A stretch of DNA of 64,000 bases from Cannabis sativa (taxonomy: Eukaryota > Streptophyta > Magnoliopsida > Rosales > Cannabaceae), in contig NC_083602.1 of NCBI RefSeq assembly GCF_029168945.1, positions 45,197,442-45,261,441 on the forward strand, read 5' to 3'. Shown one piece after another: positions 22,891-34,376 of this stretch (positions within the stretch are counted from its first letter, which is position 1; the number at the start of each line of letters is the position of its first letter). Below the pieces are notes generated by a model. The model saw only the letters and a list, made by a program, of their open reading frames with translations, was not told where the DNA came from and ran no database searches. Both the position numbers and the translations under genes were made by a program.

Positions 22891-24066
22891 TTAGAAGGGG
22901 TTTGGCGGAGGTGGCTGATCATAGGGGTTGAAGCGGGGTGGCATGGCAAAATAGTTAGGATCATCCACACCGACATTCATCCTCGTGACAAGTGTGTTCA
23001 ATTGGGCCACCTGCTGCTCATCGAAAACATTCCGTTGGGCAATGTAATTCTGCATGTGCATGTTTTGCTGAATCAGATAATTCAGCTGATCGTGAGTGTA
23101 CTGCATGGCGAGGTCAAGAGGCCTGGCAAGACGTGGTGGTTCAATGTCTTCATGCTCCTCTTGTTCTCTTGCAGGAGGATCTCTCTGAGCTGGCCGTTGA
23201 TCATAAGGGTGAGGAGTTTTGAGTCGAAGAACAGTGGCCAAGTTAATACTGCGTTGTGGCGCTACCTTGGTATCATAAGAGTACTGTGGTACTCCATGTT
23301 TCTCACAAAGGTCAGTGATTATTCCAGCAAGCCCAAGTCCACCACCACAAGACCCCTCAACCATTATATCAAATGTCACTCGAATTATGTCCCCCACATT
23401 CAGATTGTAACCTTTCATCATTCCATAAACCCACTTAATCCTGTCCATCTGAGCATCAAAAAAATGTTTGTTCAGGAGCATCCTTGCACTAACAAAGTAT
23501 AGCCATGCCTTGGCTACCTAGTTGAGTTCACACCGATACAATTGATATGGTTCTCCATCATATGTATGAAACCTAAGTCCAGGATACCCTAGAGTTTTTG
23601 CTATATCCACATAATCCAAACTTTTTGCCCGAATTTGCTGCTTCAAAGGTTGTTGTTCTACAGTGAAGGTTGGTAGCTCATAAAGAGCATGAATTTCAGC
23701 TATGGAAGCAGGCACTTTAACCCCCCTAACCCTCACCTTGTCATCCTCTCTTTCTGGCCAGTTGGCTAAGAATTCTAAAGCTAAGGTTTGGTTGCTACGC
23801 TCAGTGACATCCACGAACTTAGTCCACTGCCTATTTAAGATTTGATCCCTAATGGACGCAAATACACCAGGAATGTTTGCAGTTTGGCTCAGGTTAACAA
23901 TATCAATCCCACTATCTTCAATGAATGCCCTATCTTTCAATTTCAAAAACCGCTCTTGAGTATCCATATTGGTAAACCTTACTCTATCTAGATTAGAGCG
24001 ACCCCTAGGTGGGTTGGATGATGAAGCTCCCCCTTGTTCACTCACTCTTGATCTTTTAGGACCCAT
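22891..24066 (-). pseudogene. Downstream sense ORF of Athila H (putative plant transposon protein family)
   Basis: Single reading frame of about 391 codons from MGPKRSRVSEQGG to a stop at 22891, interrupted only by one TAG at 23518-23520. Residues 1-35 are basic and Ser/Arg-rich. Residues 35-180 (from VRFTNMDTQERFLKLKDRAF through a VRVRGVKVPASIAEIHALY-type segment) resemble the Pfam family named putative plant transposon protein (Transposase_32), commonly found between pol and the 3' LTR of Athila relatives. The C-terminal third is rich in Gln, Asn and Pro. I see no signal peptide or membrane segment, so there is no sequence support for an envelope role. Function is unknown. Confidence 0.7.
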
Positions 24067-24977
24067 CTCACCCCAAATTTTCTAACTCTCAAGATTTTTA
24101 AAAATTTTGACAGCACTTCCCCTTAAAAATCCACTTCTCGGGAATTAACCCTCTCACAAACAAACCCAATTTTACTCACAACAACAATATTGAACAATGT
24201 ATGGAGCAAAAATCTCAAAAATCCAACAAAAATTCCAAAATTCTCTAACAATCCACAAATAATCCAATAAAAATTGTATAGAGAGTCTCAAAATTGTTAC
24301 CTTAATGAGAATCCATCTTTATTCAACCTCCATTGAAGAAAACTTTGAAGTTTTTGAGAAGGAAGAAGATGAATAGTGATTTTTGAAGTTTGGGTGAGCT
24401 TTTAGGGGTTTGGGGTTGATTTTGAGAGGGAAAGGGTGTTTGATGAGAGAAATAATTGTTTAGGATGATTTGGGATGAAGATTTATTGTTAGATTTGAAG
24501 GAAAAGGGTTTTTGAATGGGATTAGATGAAAAAAATATGGTGGAGGAGAAGTATTTTCGGTGTGGACGTTAGGGTTAAGAATGAGGGAGTTGATTTTGAA
24601 ATTATGTGGTAGAGGCTTTTACGTGTCTGACCACCTCGCCGCGGTCAGAAATGGGCTCGCCGCGGCCAAATAGGCCCAAAAAAATGGCCTCTCTGCCCAG
24701 ATTGCTTCGAAAAATGGCCTCTCTGTAAGACCCTTTTGGCCGCGGCGGCACTAGATCTGGCCGCGGCCACTGGGTCGTACCCAAAAAATCTTTTTTTTTT
24801 CATTACTATACAGTACAAAAATAATAAGAAAACCCAAAACTTGTTTTACCAGTTTTCTAAACAAGACTAGAAAGAACGTCTAAAACGTAACAAAATTCAA
24901 CTAAAACATAAAGAAAACTTGGGTTGCCTCCCAATTAGCGCTGTTTTTATTGTCGCACAGCTAGACGTTGATCGAGT
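24067..24977 (-). other. Spacer between pol and downstream ORF of H
   Basis: Non-coding. At 24630-24775 it carries a cluster of CCGCGG motifs (CTCGCCGCGGTCAG, GCTCGCCGCGGCCAAA, TGGCCGCGGCGG, CTGGCCGCGGCC) of the same type as in the LTR U3. At 24910-24935 the minus strand reads TTGGGAGGCAACCCAA, a short inverted-repeat motif just after the end of pol. Confidence 0.55.
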
Positions 24978-25500
24978 TCTTCATATTGGCGCCAGAATCA
25001 TGGCGGACTTGGTTTGATCAATTTGACCTTCCAAGTAGAGCTTTAACCGGTGCCCGTTAACTTTGAAAGTATTAGGGCCTTCATCTTTCAATTCTACCGC
25101 TCCATAAGGAAACACTTTGACCACTGTAAATGGCCCTGACCACCTTGATTTCAATGTACCAGGAAACAACTTCAGCCTTGAGTTGAAAAGTAGAACTTGT
25201 TGCCCTGGTTGAAACTCCTTCCGGACTAAGCTTCGGTCATGCCACCTTTTAGTTCTTTCCTTGTAGATCTTAGCGTTCTCATAAGCCTCATTCCGAAATT
25301 CCTCCAACTCATTCAACTGCAGTAATCTTTTCTGTCCAGCAGCCTTTAAATCCATGTTCAGAGTCTTCATTGCCCAGTACGCCTTGTGTTCTAACTCCAC
25401 TGGTAGATGACAAGTCTTTGCGAACACCAACCGATATGGTGACATCCCGATTGGCGTTTTGAACGCTGTTCTATAAGCCCACAATGCGTCATCTAACTTT
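24978..25500 (-). pseudogene. Integrase C-terminal part, element H
   Basis: Reads [51 protein letters not shown] and [20 protein letters not shown], the well-conserved C-terminal end of Athila integrase. It is in the same frame as the RT block but separated from the catalytic core by frameshifts around 25500-25720. Confidence 0.85.
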
Positions 25501-26180
25501 CTTGACCAATCTTGATCTCTGCACCGTTTTCTCTAAAATTATCTTTATTTCCAGGTTAGAAATCTCAGCTTGGCCATTACTTTGCGGATGGTAGGGTAGA
25601 GCAGTTCTATGACGAACACCATATCTCGAGAGGAGTGCTTCGAACTGTTTGTTGTAGAAGTGACTCCCTTCATCGCTTATGATTGCTCGGGGAGTACCAA
25701 ACCGTGTGAATATGTTCTTTTGAAGGAACCGAAAACTGTTTTGCCATCATTGGCTGGTGTTGCTGCAGCTTCCACCCATTTTGACACATAATCCACAGCT
25801 AATAGGATGTATAGATTGCTAAAAGATGAAGGAAAGGGACTCATGAAGTCTATCCCCCACACATCAAACAATTCTACTTCCAAGAATCCTGTCAAAGGCA
25901 TTTCGTTTCTTCTTAAGATGTTTCCTGTACGCTGATAACGATCACATGCTTTCACCAAAGTACTAGCATCTTTGAAAAGTGTTGGCCAAAAGAATCCACT
26001 CTGCAACACCTTGGCAGCTGTTCTAGTTCCACTGAAGTGTCCCCCACATGGTAGAGCATGACAATGATTTAGAATAGAGTACATCTCCTCTTCAGGCACA
26101 CATCTTCGCATTATCTGATCTGCACAGTGCTTGTAGAGGATTGGCTCTTCCCAGTAGTAATGTTTCACCTCAGAAAAGAA
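25500..26180 (-). pseudogene. Integrase N-terminal and catalytic core, element H
   Basis: The HHCC zinc domain is visible (HCHALPCGGHFSGTRTA ... FFWPTLFKDA ... LVKACDRYQRTGN); the first Cys of the CxxC pair is kept and the second is replaced by Tyr. The first catalytic Asp is in VWGIDFMSPF. After a one-base shift near 25722 the second Asp is in ISDEGSHF and the Glu in NGQAEISN. Integrase would insert the cDNA into the host chromosome. The shift and the Cys loss make this copy inactive. Confidence 0.85.
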
Positions 26181-27400
26181 TTTCTTTTATTGTTGTCTAG
26201 AGAACTCAGGAGGAGTTATATTAGCAGCCAAGAAGTTAACATAGTAAGCATACCACGGTACCATTAGACTTTCCCTCACACTAAAGAGTTGTTCATCAGG
26301 AAATTTCTCATTTATCTGTACCTCTTTCGTATTCTGACTTTCATCCTGTTCTAGTCTTGACAAGTGATCTGCTACCAGATTTTCAGTGCCCTTCTTATCT
26401 TTTATCTCTAAGTCAAATTCTTAAAGTAGAAGTACCCACCGAATCAGTCTCGGCTTTGCATCCTTCTTGGTCATAAGGTACTTGATCGCTGAATGATCTG
26501 TGTAGGCAATAACCTTATTCCCAATCAGGTAGGGTTGGAAGTTATCACAAGCAAACACAATTGCTAGCATCTCTTTCTCCGTTGTGGCATAATTCAGTTA
26601 AGCATCATTCAGGGTTCTACTAGCATAGTAGATGGTGTGAAACACCCTGTCAACCCTTTGACCCAAGACCGCTCCAATTGCATAGTCACTTGCATCGCAC
26701 ATCAATTCGAAAGGTAAATCCCGATTCGGTGAAGTAACTATTGGTGCTGAAATCAGTTTCTCTTTAAGAACTTGAAACGCTTTTAAACAGTCATCTCCAA
26801 ACTCGAAGGGTACACCATTAACAAGTACGCTGGACAATGGCTTAGAGATCTTTGAGAAGTCTTTAATGAATCGTCGATAGAAACCAGCATGGCCCAAGAA
26901 ACTCCTCACTCCTTTTACAGAAACTGGAGGTGGTAAATTCTATATTCTTGAAACTTTAGCCTTATCCACCTCAATTCCTGCTTTCGAAATTTTGTGCCCA
27001 AGAACAATTCCTTCTGTCACCATAAAGTGGCACTTCTCCCAGTTTAGCACCAAATTAGACTTATCGCACCTAGTTAGCACTTTTTCCAAATTTTCCAAAC
27101 ACTGATCGAAGGAGGAACCAAAAACTGAGAAATCATCCATAAAGATTTCAATACAAGATTCTATCAAATCTGAAAAAATAGCCATCATACACCTTTGAAA
27201 AGTAGCAGGGGCGTTACACAAATCGAATGGCATCTTCTGAAAGCAAAGGTACCATAGGGACATGTGAAAGTCGTCTTCTCCTGATCTTCAGGTGCTATAG
27301 CTATCTGGTGGTATCCAGAGTAGGCATCAAGAAAGCAGTAATATTCTTGCCCCGCCAATCTGTCTAGCATTTGATCAATGAAGGGCAAAGGAAAGTGATC
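26181..27400 (-). pseudogene. Reverse transcriptase (C-terminal) and RNase H, element H
   Basis: RT palm motif FMDDFSVFG, in place of the usual Y-x-D-D, is near 27140. Upstream are FPLPFIDQMLDRLAG and AYSGYHQIAIAPEDQEKT; downstream are GHKISKAGIEVDKAKV and SFLGHAGFYRRFIKDFSKI. RNase H follows ([30 protein letters not shown]). A frameshift near 27250 and several in-frame stops (about 27404, 26940, 26598 and in the 26420-26170 segment) interrupt it. The reading frame is otherwise continuous to the integrase. Confidence 0.85.
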
Positions 27401-27403
27401 TTT

Positions 27404-28984
27404 TCATGTGGCTTTGTTGAGTTTCCTATAGTCGATGCAAATCCTCCAACCAGTGACTGTTCTTGTAGGAATCAACTCATTCTTTTCATTTTTAATCACA
27501 GTCATTCCACCTTTCCTTAGAACCACTTGCACCGGGCTAACCCACTTACTATCTGAAATGGGATAAGCAACTCCAGCATCCAACCACTTGACTACTTCTT
27601 TTCTGACAACTTCGTTCATGGGTGGATTGAGTCTTCGTTGAGCGTTGATTGTTGGTTTGGCATTGTCTTCCATTAGAATTCGGTGCATCATTGTTGAAGA
27701 ACTGATTCCTTTGGCGTCACCTAGTGTCCAAGCGATGGCCTTGTTGTGAGCTCGGAGTACCCTCAGTAGTCTATCAGTTTCCACATCAGAAAGAGAAGCT
27801 GACACAATAACTGGCAGCTTTTTATCTTTACCCAAAAACTCATACCTCAAGTGACTAGGAAGCACCTTCAATTCAAGTTCTGGAGGCTTTTTTGTAGATG
27901 GCATTAACTCTTTTGGAACTGCTCCCAATTCTTCAAAATACCTTCTGTTCAAGGGCCCATAGGAATCAAGCCACTTCACATAACCCATGACCTCTTGTCC
28001 CTCTTGCTCCGTCAATTCATCTTCAGTTAAACTTAGTTCAAGAGGATCATCTAGCAGCTTTTTCTCACCCACAATTTCATCAATCAAATCAATGAAGAAG
28101 CAATTATCACTTGCCTTTGGGTATGTCATAGCCTTTAACACATTAAAGACCACTTCTTCTCCTTGGACTCTCAGCTTTAATTCACCCTTCTGAACATCGA
28201 TCAAGGCTTGGCCAGTTGCCAAGAATGGTCTCCCAAGAATGATTGGGACATTTCTATCTTCTTCCATATCCAGAACAATGAAATCAGCTGGAAAGATGAA
28301 CTTGTCAACTTTAACTAACACATCCTCAATTACTCCTCTAGGATGAGCTAGTGATCGATCCGCCAATTGGAGAGTTACCGTGGTTGGCTTTGCTTCACCC
28401 AGCTGCAATCTTTTGAACACTGACAGAGGCATCAAGTTAATGCTGGCTCCCAAGTCACATAGTGCACTTATTCCTTCAATTCTTCTGATAGTACAAGGAA
28501 TAGTGAAGCTCCCTGGATCTCTGAGTTTGGGAGGGAGTTTCTTTTGTAGAATGGCGCTGCACTCTTCAGTTAGAGCCACTGTCTCATAATCCCCCATCTT
28601 TCTCTTCTTTGACAGAATTTCCTTCATAAACTTCACATAACTTGGCATCTGCTCTAAAGCTTCAGCAAAGGGAATGTTAATGTGAAGTCTTTTGAAGACT
28701 TCTAGGAATTTGGTGAACTGCTTGTCTAGACTTGATTTTCTGAGCCTCTGAGGATAGGGTATTTTCACATGGTGATCAATGCTAATTGGTGGAGACTGTT
28801 GTGGTTGTGTTGGGCTATCAGTAGCCTTCTCTGATGTTGGTGTTGGGGTTGGCATTGGTTGAGCTTCATTCTCCTTTTCTCCATCAGCTGGTTGGGGCAG
28901 TTCAGGACCATCATAATTTTTACCACTTCTCAGGGTAATTGCTTTGCAGTTTTCTTTGGGGTTTACTTCAGTTGTGCTAGGCAA
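27404..28984 (-). pseudogene. Protease and N-terminal RT, element H
   Basis: 527-codon open stretch. A linker with ITLRSGKNYDGPELPQP is followed by the aspartic protease with an ALCDLGASINLMPLS active site (D-L-G-A-S, typical of Athila) and IILGRPFLATGQALIDV. The connection to RT reaches WVSPVQVVLRKGGMTV and WRICIDYRKLNKAT. The frame ends at an Arg-to-stop change (CGA to TGA) within KAT/KDHFPLPF, where RT should continue. It lies one frame off gag, to which it should be fused. Confidence 0.88.
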
Positions 28985-30321
28985 ATTCCCTTGAGGCCGA
29001 TTGCTACCTGAGTTGCTAGTTGGCCCATCTGAGTCTGCAGGTCTTTGATTGAAGATATAGTTTCAGTCATGAATTGAAGCAGTAAATCTGTTTGCAAACT
29101 AGAATTTCCACAGGAGGCTTGTTGCTGATTAAACTGTTGGTTCTGATTCTGGTTCTGATTTCGTTGCTGATAGAACCCACTGTTTCTTCGGTTATTACCC
29201 TGGTTGAACCCATAATTGTTGTTGTTATTCTGCGAAAAATTTCCAATGGCCTTAGCTTCATCCATTGGCAAATCATCCACATCTGCTTGACACTCTGAAA
29301 AGTGATGATTTCCTCCACATATCTCACAAACAACTTGGGCTTGTTTAGCTTGCCCTGCCATTAGCTTTGTCAATGCCTCAACCTGAGTTGTTAACTTTGT
29401 GATGGCATCAACCTCTAACACACCAGCTACTTTCTTAGATTGACTCCTTTCAATTGGCCACTGCTGATTGTTTAGAGCCATCTCCTCCAATAGATCATAA
29501 GCCTCATTAGCACTCTATCTCATAAAGGCTCCGACAGCTGCTCCATCTATTAGAGTTCTAGTGTTACCAATGAACCCGTTGTAGAAGTTGTGGACCAGCA
29601 TCCACTTCTCTATACCATGATGAGGGCACTTTCTGATTAGATCTTTAAACCTCTCCCAAGCTTCATGGAGAGATTCATTATCTTGTTGGCAGAAGTTATT
29701 GATTTCTCCTCTCAGCTTTGCAGACTTTGGTGGAGGAAAGAACTTTGACAAGAATTTTGTTGCCAGATCATTCCAGGTGGCAATAGAGTTGGGTGGCAAG
29801 GAGTTTAACCGACTCTTGGCTCGTTCTCTAAGCGAGAATGGGAACAGTCTCAGTCAAATGGCATCATCACTAACTCCATTAACTTTAAAAGTTTCACAAA
29901 ATTCCATGAAGTTAGAGAGATGCAGATTAGGATCTTCAGAAGGGAGGCCACGAAACTGAACTGAAGACTGCACCATTTGAAGTATGGCAGGTTTAATCTC
30001 AAAGTTGTTCGCATCCACTGTCGATGGCCTGATACATGACTGCACTCCCGTCAGAGTAGGGAGAATGTAATCTCTCAAGCTACGGCCATTAGCTTCATCT
30101 TCCACGGCGCCACCATTATTACCGTTATTACCTCCATTGTTTGCAGCATTAGCATTCACATTAGCAGCCATGATTTCTGAAGTTTCAGCAGTTGCTGAAA
30201 CTCCTTCTTGCCTTTTGTTCTTTCTGTTTCTCCTACAAGTTTTCTCGATTTCAGGATCAACTGGTAATATGACAGCTTGTCCTTGACGACGCATACACTT
30301 AGGATTCCTGAAATGGATCAC
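28963..30321 (-). pseudogene. gag of element H
   Basis: One frame from about 30321 to 28963 with two nonsense changes (TGA at 29854, TAG at 29515). An Asn/Gly-rich N-terminus is followed by the gag core ([62 protein letters not shown]), the usual Athila signature. A zinc knuckle variant CEICGGNHHFSEC lies near 29300. The C-terminus is an Asn/Gln-rich low-complexity tract. It would assemble particles and package the RNA. Confidence 0.88.
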
Positions 30322-30414
30322 GAAAATATTGCAAGAAAAGGTTAGAAAATCAGCAAGAGAAAATATACCAAAGTAGAAGTTAGTATACTTTTATGTAATA
30401 TTAATCTTTAAACA

Positions 30415-30434
30415 ATTCCCCAGCAACGGCGCCA
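30415..30434 (-). other. tRNA-Asp primer binding site, element H
   Basis: The minus strand reads TGGCGCCGTTGCTGGGGAAT six bases after the 5' LTR, the PBS characteristic of Athila elements (TGGCGCCGTTGCCGGGGA) with a single change. Confidence 0.9.
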
Positions 30435-30440
30435 AAAACT

Positions 30441-31689
30441 TGTTACAAAAATTATAGACACTACGCAAGTATACCCAATCAAGTAGTAAACTCACACAGG
30501 TGAGGTCGAACCACAGGGAATTGGATTAAATACTACTAAACTATACCTATAATTCTATTTGGCAAATCGAAAACAATTATGATTTAAGAGAATTAAAGTA
30601 ATTCAGAAAACTCAAAACACAGTTAAAGTTTAAGCAAGATGAGATGATAGGGAGGAGAATCCTGTTGTTGTTTACCCAAATCGTTGATGCCTAATTGCTA
30701 TCCTATTCTTGAAGTGAATGACAGATTATAAAGTAACCTAGCTCTTTTCAGATCTTCTAGGTTCTAAATCACATGTAATATAATTAATTCCTTAATTAAA
30801 CTAACATGAAATCAGCATTAGGTATTAATCTACTCGTCACATAAGTCATGTAAATACTCTCGTTTCACATACAACATCGATTATCCAAATTTTAGCATTC
30901 TCAATTCTCACTTTTCAGATTTCGAATTGGGATCATAAAGCATACACAAGGTGATCAATCTTAAACATGAAAATAAACAAAAATTGAGATAATTTCACAA
31001 ACAAGAATGAAGGAATGGCAATTATGCATTAACTAGGCAAAAACATTAAACAACAATCATCATCCTCCCTAAATGGGAAATTTAGTTCAGAAATAAATCC
31101 ATAACCATTCCTATAACAATATTCAACATAAAGAAATTAAAGAGGAATAAAGAAAGAAACTGTTGGTGGATGAATTCTGGATCTTCACTTGAATCACCAT
31201 GCTCCTCCTGCCGCTCTCTGCTGTGTTTTAGGGTTCCAAATCACTTCTCCTGACTTCCAATCGCAGTTTTCTATTTATAACTAATTTTTAGGGTTCGATG
31301 GACAAAAATGCCCCTGAGCCGTACGGGATCTCGCCGCGGCCAAGTATAGCCTCGCCGCGGCAAGATTGATGCTAAAAAAACACGGTTCTGTTACTAGCAT
31401 TTGGCCGCGGCGAGGGTGTATCTCACCACGGCAACTGTAGCTCCAAAATTCCCTTCTTTAATTCGTGATTTAGCCGCGGCAAAGCTGTGTCTAGCCGCGA
31501 CCAGATATCCAGTTTTCCTCGAAATGGTGTTTTTCTTGGCCCAGCTCGTCTTTTACTAGACTTTTACATCTCGAGTCCTCTATTATTCCAACGAACCTGA
31601 AAACATAGAAAACAAGCGTAATTCTGTCTCAACACAGTGAAAAACGCACATAAAATAGATCCAAAATATAGGCTAAAAATAGCCTAACA
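30441..31689 (-). repeat. Element H 5' LTR
   Basis: 1,249 bp, highly similar to 20358-21610. The minus-strand TATA TTATAAATAG is near 31271-31280, and CCGCGG-type motifs at 31327-31505 lie upstream of it in U3. Followed on the right by the target duplication ggtaa. Confidence 0.92.
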
Positions 31690-32244
31690 GGTAACCCCTC
31701 GTTCGTTGTCAATAACTATGGTGCAATGTTGATGTCCCCATATATCTTGGAGAATGTCATTATGTCTATGGTGAAATGCATGACTTGTACCATGAGTGTG
31801 TACGGGGTAGGGGTATACCCCTAGACTAACCCTTTAGGGGGTAAGGGGTGTACCCCTAGACTAACCCTCTAGGGGTAAAGGGTATACCCCTAGACTAACC
31901 TTTTATGGGTTAAGGGGTGCACCGCTAGACTAACCCCATGGAGATCATTGCATTTGAGGTAGGAGTAGTAGTATATACCCCCTAAATTAACTTGGCATGT
32001 GGGTGCGTGGTCATTGTTCATTCCGCTTGCGAAGGTGTTAGTCCGTCGTTTTTCCTTCTTAGAGACGCCCACCATACTCAAGCTAGGGGTAAGAGTGACC
32101 ATGTGACTTTCATTCTAACGGTTAGACCACCCTTCATGATTAACGGTCATGACTTTAGATATTCTTCATTATTTTAGTCTCGGTATTTTTGTGCCACGTG
32201 TTGCTACTCTTGACATGTCATCGTCGTTCAAATTTGGGTAAACA
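31690..32244 (-). repeat. Element I LTR fragment (Tat-like)
   Basis: The right edge AATTTGGGTAAACA followed by TTTGCCCCCTAAG mirrors the LTR/PPT boundary of A (AAATTTGGGATGACA, TTTTACCCCCAAG) and of D. It is preceded by CACGTG as in A. I infer a third Tat-type LTR on the minus strand, interrupted by H at its left. The other LTR is not seen. Confidence 0.4.
31796..31940. repeat. ~37-bp minisatellite in LTR I
   Basis: Four imperfect tandem copies of a unit containing GTATACCCCTAGACTAACCC and a short G-rich spacer. Confidence 0.75.
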
Positions 32245-32258
32245 TTTGCCCCCTAAGT
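32245..32258 (-). other. Putative PPT of element I
   Basis: The minus strand reads CTTAGGGGGCAAA before the TGTTTACCC start of the LTR. Confidence 0.4.
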
Positions 32259-34376
32259 TTCTAGCGGTATGACCATACGGTAGGAACTTTCTTGTGTTGT
32301 CTGGGTCTTGCCCTTGTTGTTGACGACTTGGCACCAAAAATACTACGCCTATACTAAAATTACATTCCAAGAACTCAAAATATTTTACCCAACCGTTACT
32401 TTTTTCACATTTAACAACATATCCCAATGCTAATTTTTCCCTTTACAAGCAAAATTAAATTACAAATAAATTATTTTCAAAAGAAATAATCTAAATATTT
32501 ACAAAGAGAAAATTATAATAATCCTTGAAAGCTTTGAGGTTTCCATCTTCATAGTGGGTAGGCTCTCCACACTTCCTCTTGCAAACTTCTTTCTTGAAAT
32601 TTGAAATTTGATGAAATTTTTAGCACTTCTTTTTGGTAGTTTTCTCCATGGCCGGAAATGGCATTGAATCCTTAGGATTTTTGAGTTTTTGATAAAATGT
32701 GAGTGTTTGACGATTGGATTTAGTAGCATAGGCTATGGTAATGTGTTTTTGGCTCCGGTCTAATGTAATTTTGTGAGAAAATGAATAACTTTGAAACTTT
32801 TGGGTGATTGTGTTCTTGAATATTAAAGAACATTATGAACATGCAAAATTTCAAATTCCCTCCATTTTCCCAACTTTATTTTCATGAAATTGGTAGAAAA
32901 AGTATTTGTGGGGGTGTGATAAAGTTGGATGATTTGTAGGCTTGAACACACTTTGTTAACCATCAACCGCCATACCCTATGAAGGGTCGGGGGTGTACCC
33001 CAAGCTTGGACCCTTCGGGGTCAGGGTGGTCCCCTAGCTTGGACCCTTGAGGGTCGGGGGGGTACCCCTAGCTTGGACCCTTGAGGGTTGGGGGGGTACC
33101 CCTAGCTTGGACCCTTAAGGGTCAGGGGGTACCCCTAGCTGAGGGTCGGAGGGTACCCCTAGCGTGGACCCTTGAGGGTCGTGGGGTACCCCTAGCTTGG
33201 ACCCTTGAGGGTCAGGGGGTACTCCTAGCTTGGACCATTGAGGGTCGAGGGGTACCCCTAGCTTGGACCCTTGGGGGTCAGCGGGTACCCCTAGCTTGGA
33301 CCCTTGAGGGTTTGGGGTACCCCTAGCTTGGACCCAGGGTCGGGGGGTACCCCTAGCTTGGACCCTTGAGGGTCGGGGGGTACCCCTAGCTTGGATCCTG
33401 GAGGGTCTATGAATGTCATAGATGTACGCCTTCTTTTTTTACTTTGGAGCTATGTAACTTTATTACTATGTACAACATATAGGTTGCTCAAGACATTGAG
33501 CAATGCACAAACATTTTAGAATTTGAAAAGAAAGTTTCAAAATTGTAGAATCTATTTAAGTGAGTGTGTTTTATGCTTACTAGTCAATGTATGAGCATGG
33601 TTGCCCCCCAAGAGAAAAGGCCCTAGATCAATATCAAAAATCTAATAAGATTGACTCGTGGACTATGCAGAATTCTAACTGCAAAACCACGTAATAAACC
33701 TTCGTTTTCATCCTTTTCTTGTTATTTTTTTACTGTTTTTATTTTTCTATGTAAGTTTATCACTATTTAGGCTCAAATTTGGTTAACAAAAATCTGCGTA
33801 ACAAGATCAGAATCAGAAATCTTAATGATCTTAAAAATTTTCTATTTTCTGATTTTTGATAAGTGAACATAGTATTTTGTTCTCCTTAAATTTCTTATAG
33901 CTTATTTGGCTGCATACCTATCTATCCAACATTCTTAATATGTATATTAAGTAAAAATATATATACATACTTAAGCATAAATTAGATTCCAATATGAATT
34001 TAGAATCTTCTATATTTCTTAAATTCTAAGGTTTCTTTTAGGACAATGACTTAGACAACTTATTTTTTTTAGCTACAAGTCTTTTACCTGATATAGTATC
34101 TTTCATGCTAAAAGTTTTGAATACTTTATTGATATACCTCTTTTGTTATAATTCAAGAATATCTCAAGAATAATCTCTACATATCTTCAATTCCTAACAC
34201 AAAATTGGTATATCATTAGTGGCAAGTAATTTTTTTTACTAATATATAATACCATGATCATATTCTTACTCTCACTGAACTTGTGATGTATAAACAATTA
34301 TCAAAAGCTTCAATCACAAAACTAAATGAGAATACTTAATAAAAATTGTGTTATTGTTGACGAGAAGCTTACTTGA
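32259..34376. other. Internal remains of element I and AT-rich sequence
   Basis: No coding region recognised. It contains a 33-bp minisatellite (32985-33405) and a PPT-like tract on the minus strand (33602-33614, CTCTTGGGGGGCA), at a place comparable with the internal tracts of A and D. From 33620 to 34376 it is plain AT-rich DNA up to the CACTA end. Confidence 0.4.
32985..33405. repeat. 33-bp minisatellite (about 12 copies)
   Basis: Tandem units with consensus close to TACCCCTAGCTTGGACCCTT followed by GAGGGTCGGGGG. Most units are 33 bp, a multiple of three, so the plus strand stays open and would read an 11-residue repeat GVPLAWTLEGR (33081-33326). The variation between units is substitution plus a few short deletions. 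Confidence 0.85.

Larger units (their letters stand above)
20358..31689 (-). mobile_element. Element H: Athila-type Ty3/gypsy
   Basis: LTRs at 20358-21610 and 30441-31689, both flanked outside by ggtaa, a perfect 5-bp target-site duplication. The PBS matches tRNA-Asp, the Athila signature. Order on the minus strand: gag, protease, RT, RNase H, integrase, then a sense ORF, PPT and 3' LTR. Gag-pol is broken by several single-base changes, yet nearly all domains remain, which points to a moderately old insertion. Confidence 0.92.

Noticed and set aside
22867..23502. 211-codon plus-strand frame
   Set aside because: It lies opposite the conserved sense ORF of H, and its composition gives no family signal.
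22891..24066. Envelope gene of an Athila endogenous retrovirus
   Set aside because: No signal peptide, membrane segment or Cys pattern is visible; similarity is to the plant transposon-protein family instead.
33081..33326. 81-codon open frame as a repeat protein gene
   Set aside because: It exists only because the minisatellite unit is a multiple of three; no promoter or context supports translation.
32985..33405. Regular repeats with short spacers that look like a CRISPR array
   Set aside because: The units are contiguous with no unique spacers, no cas genes are near, and the DNA is plant nuclear sequence; it is a minisatellite.
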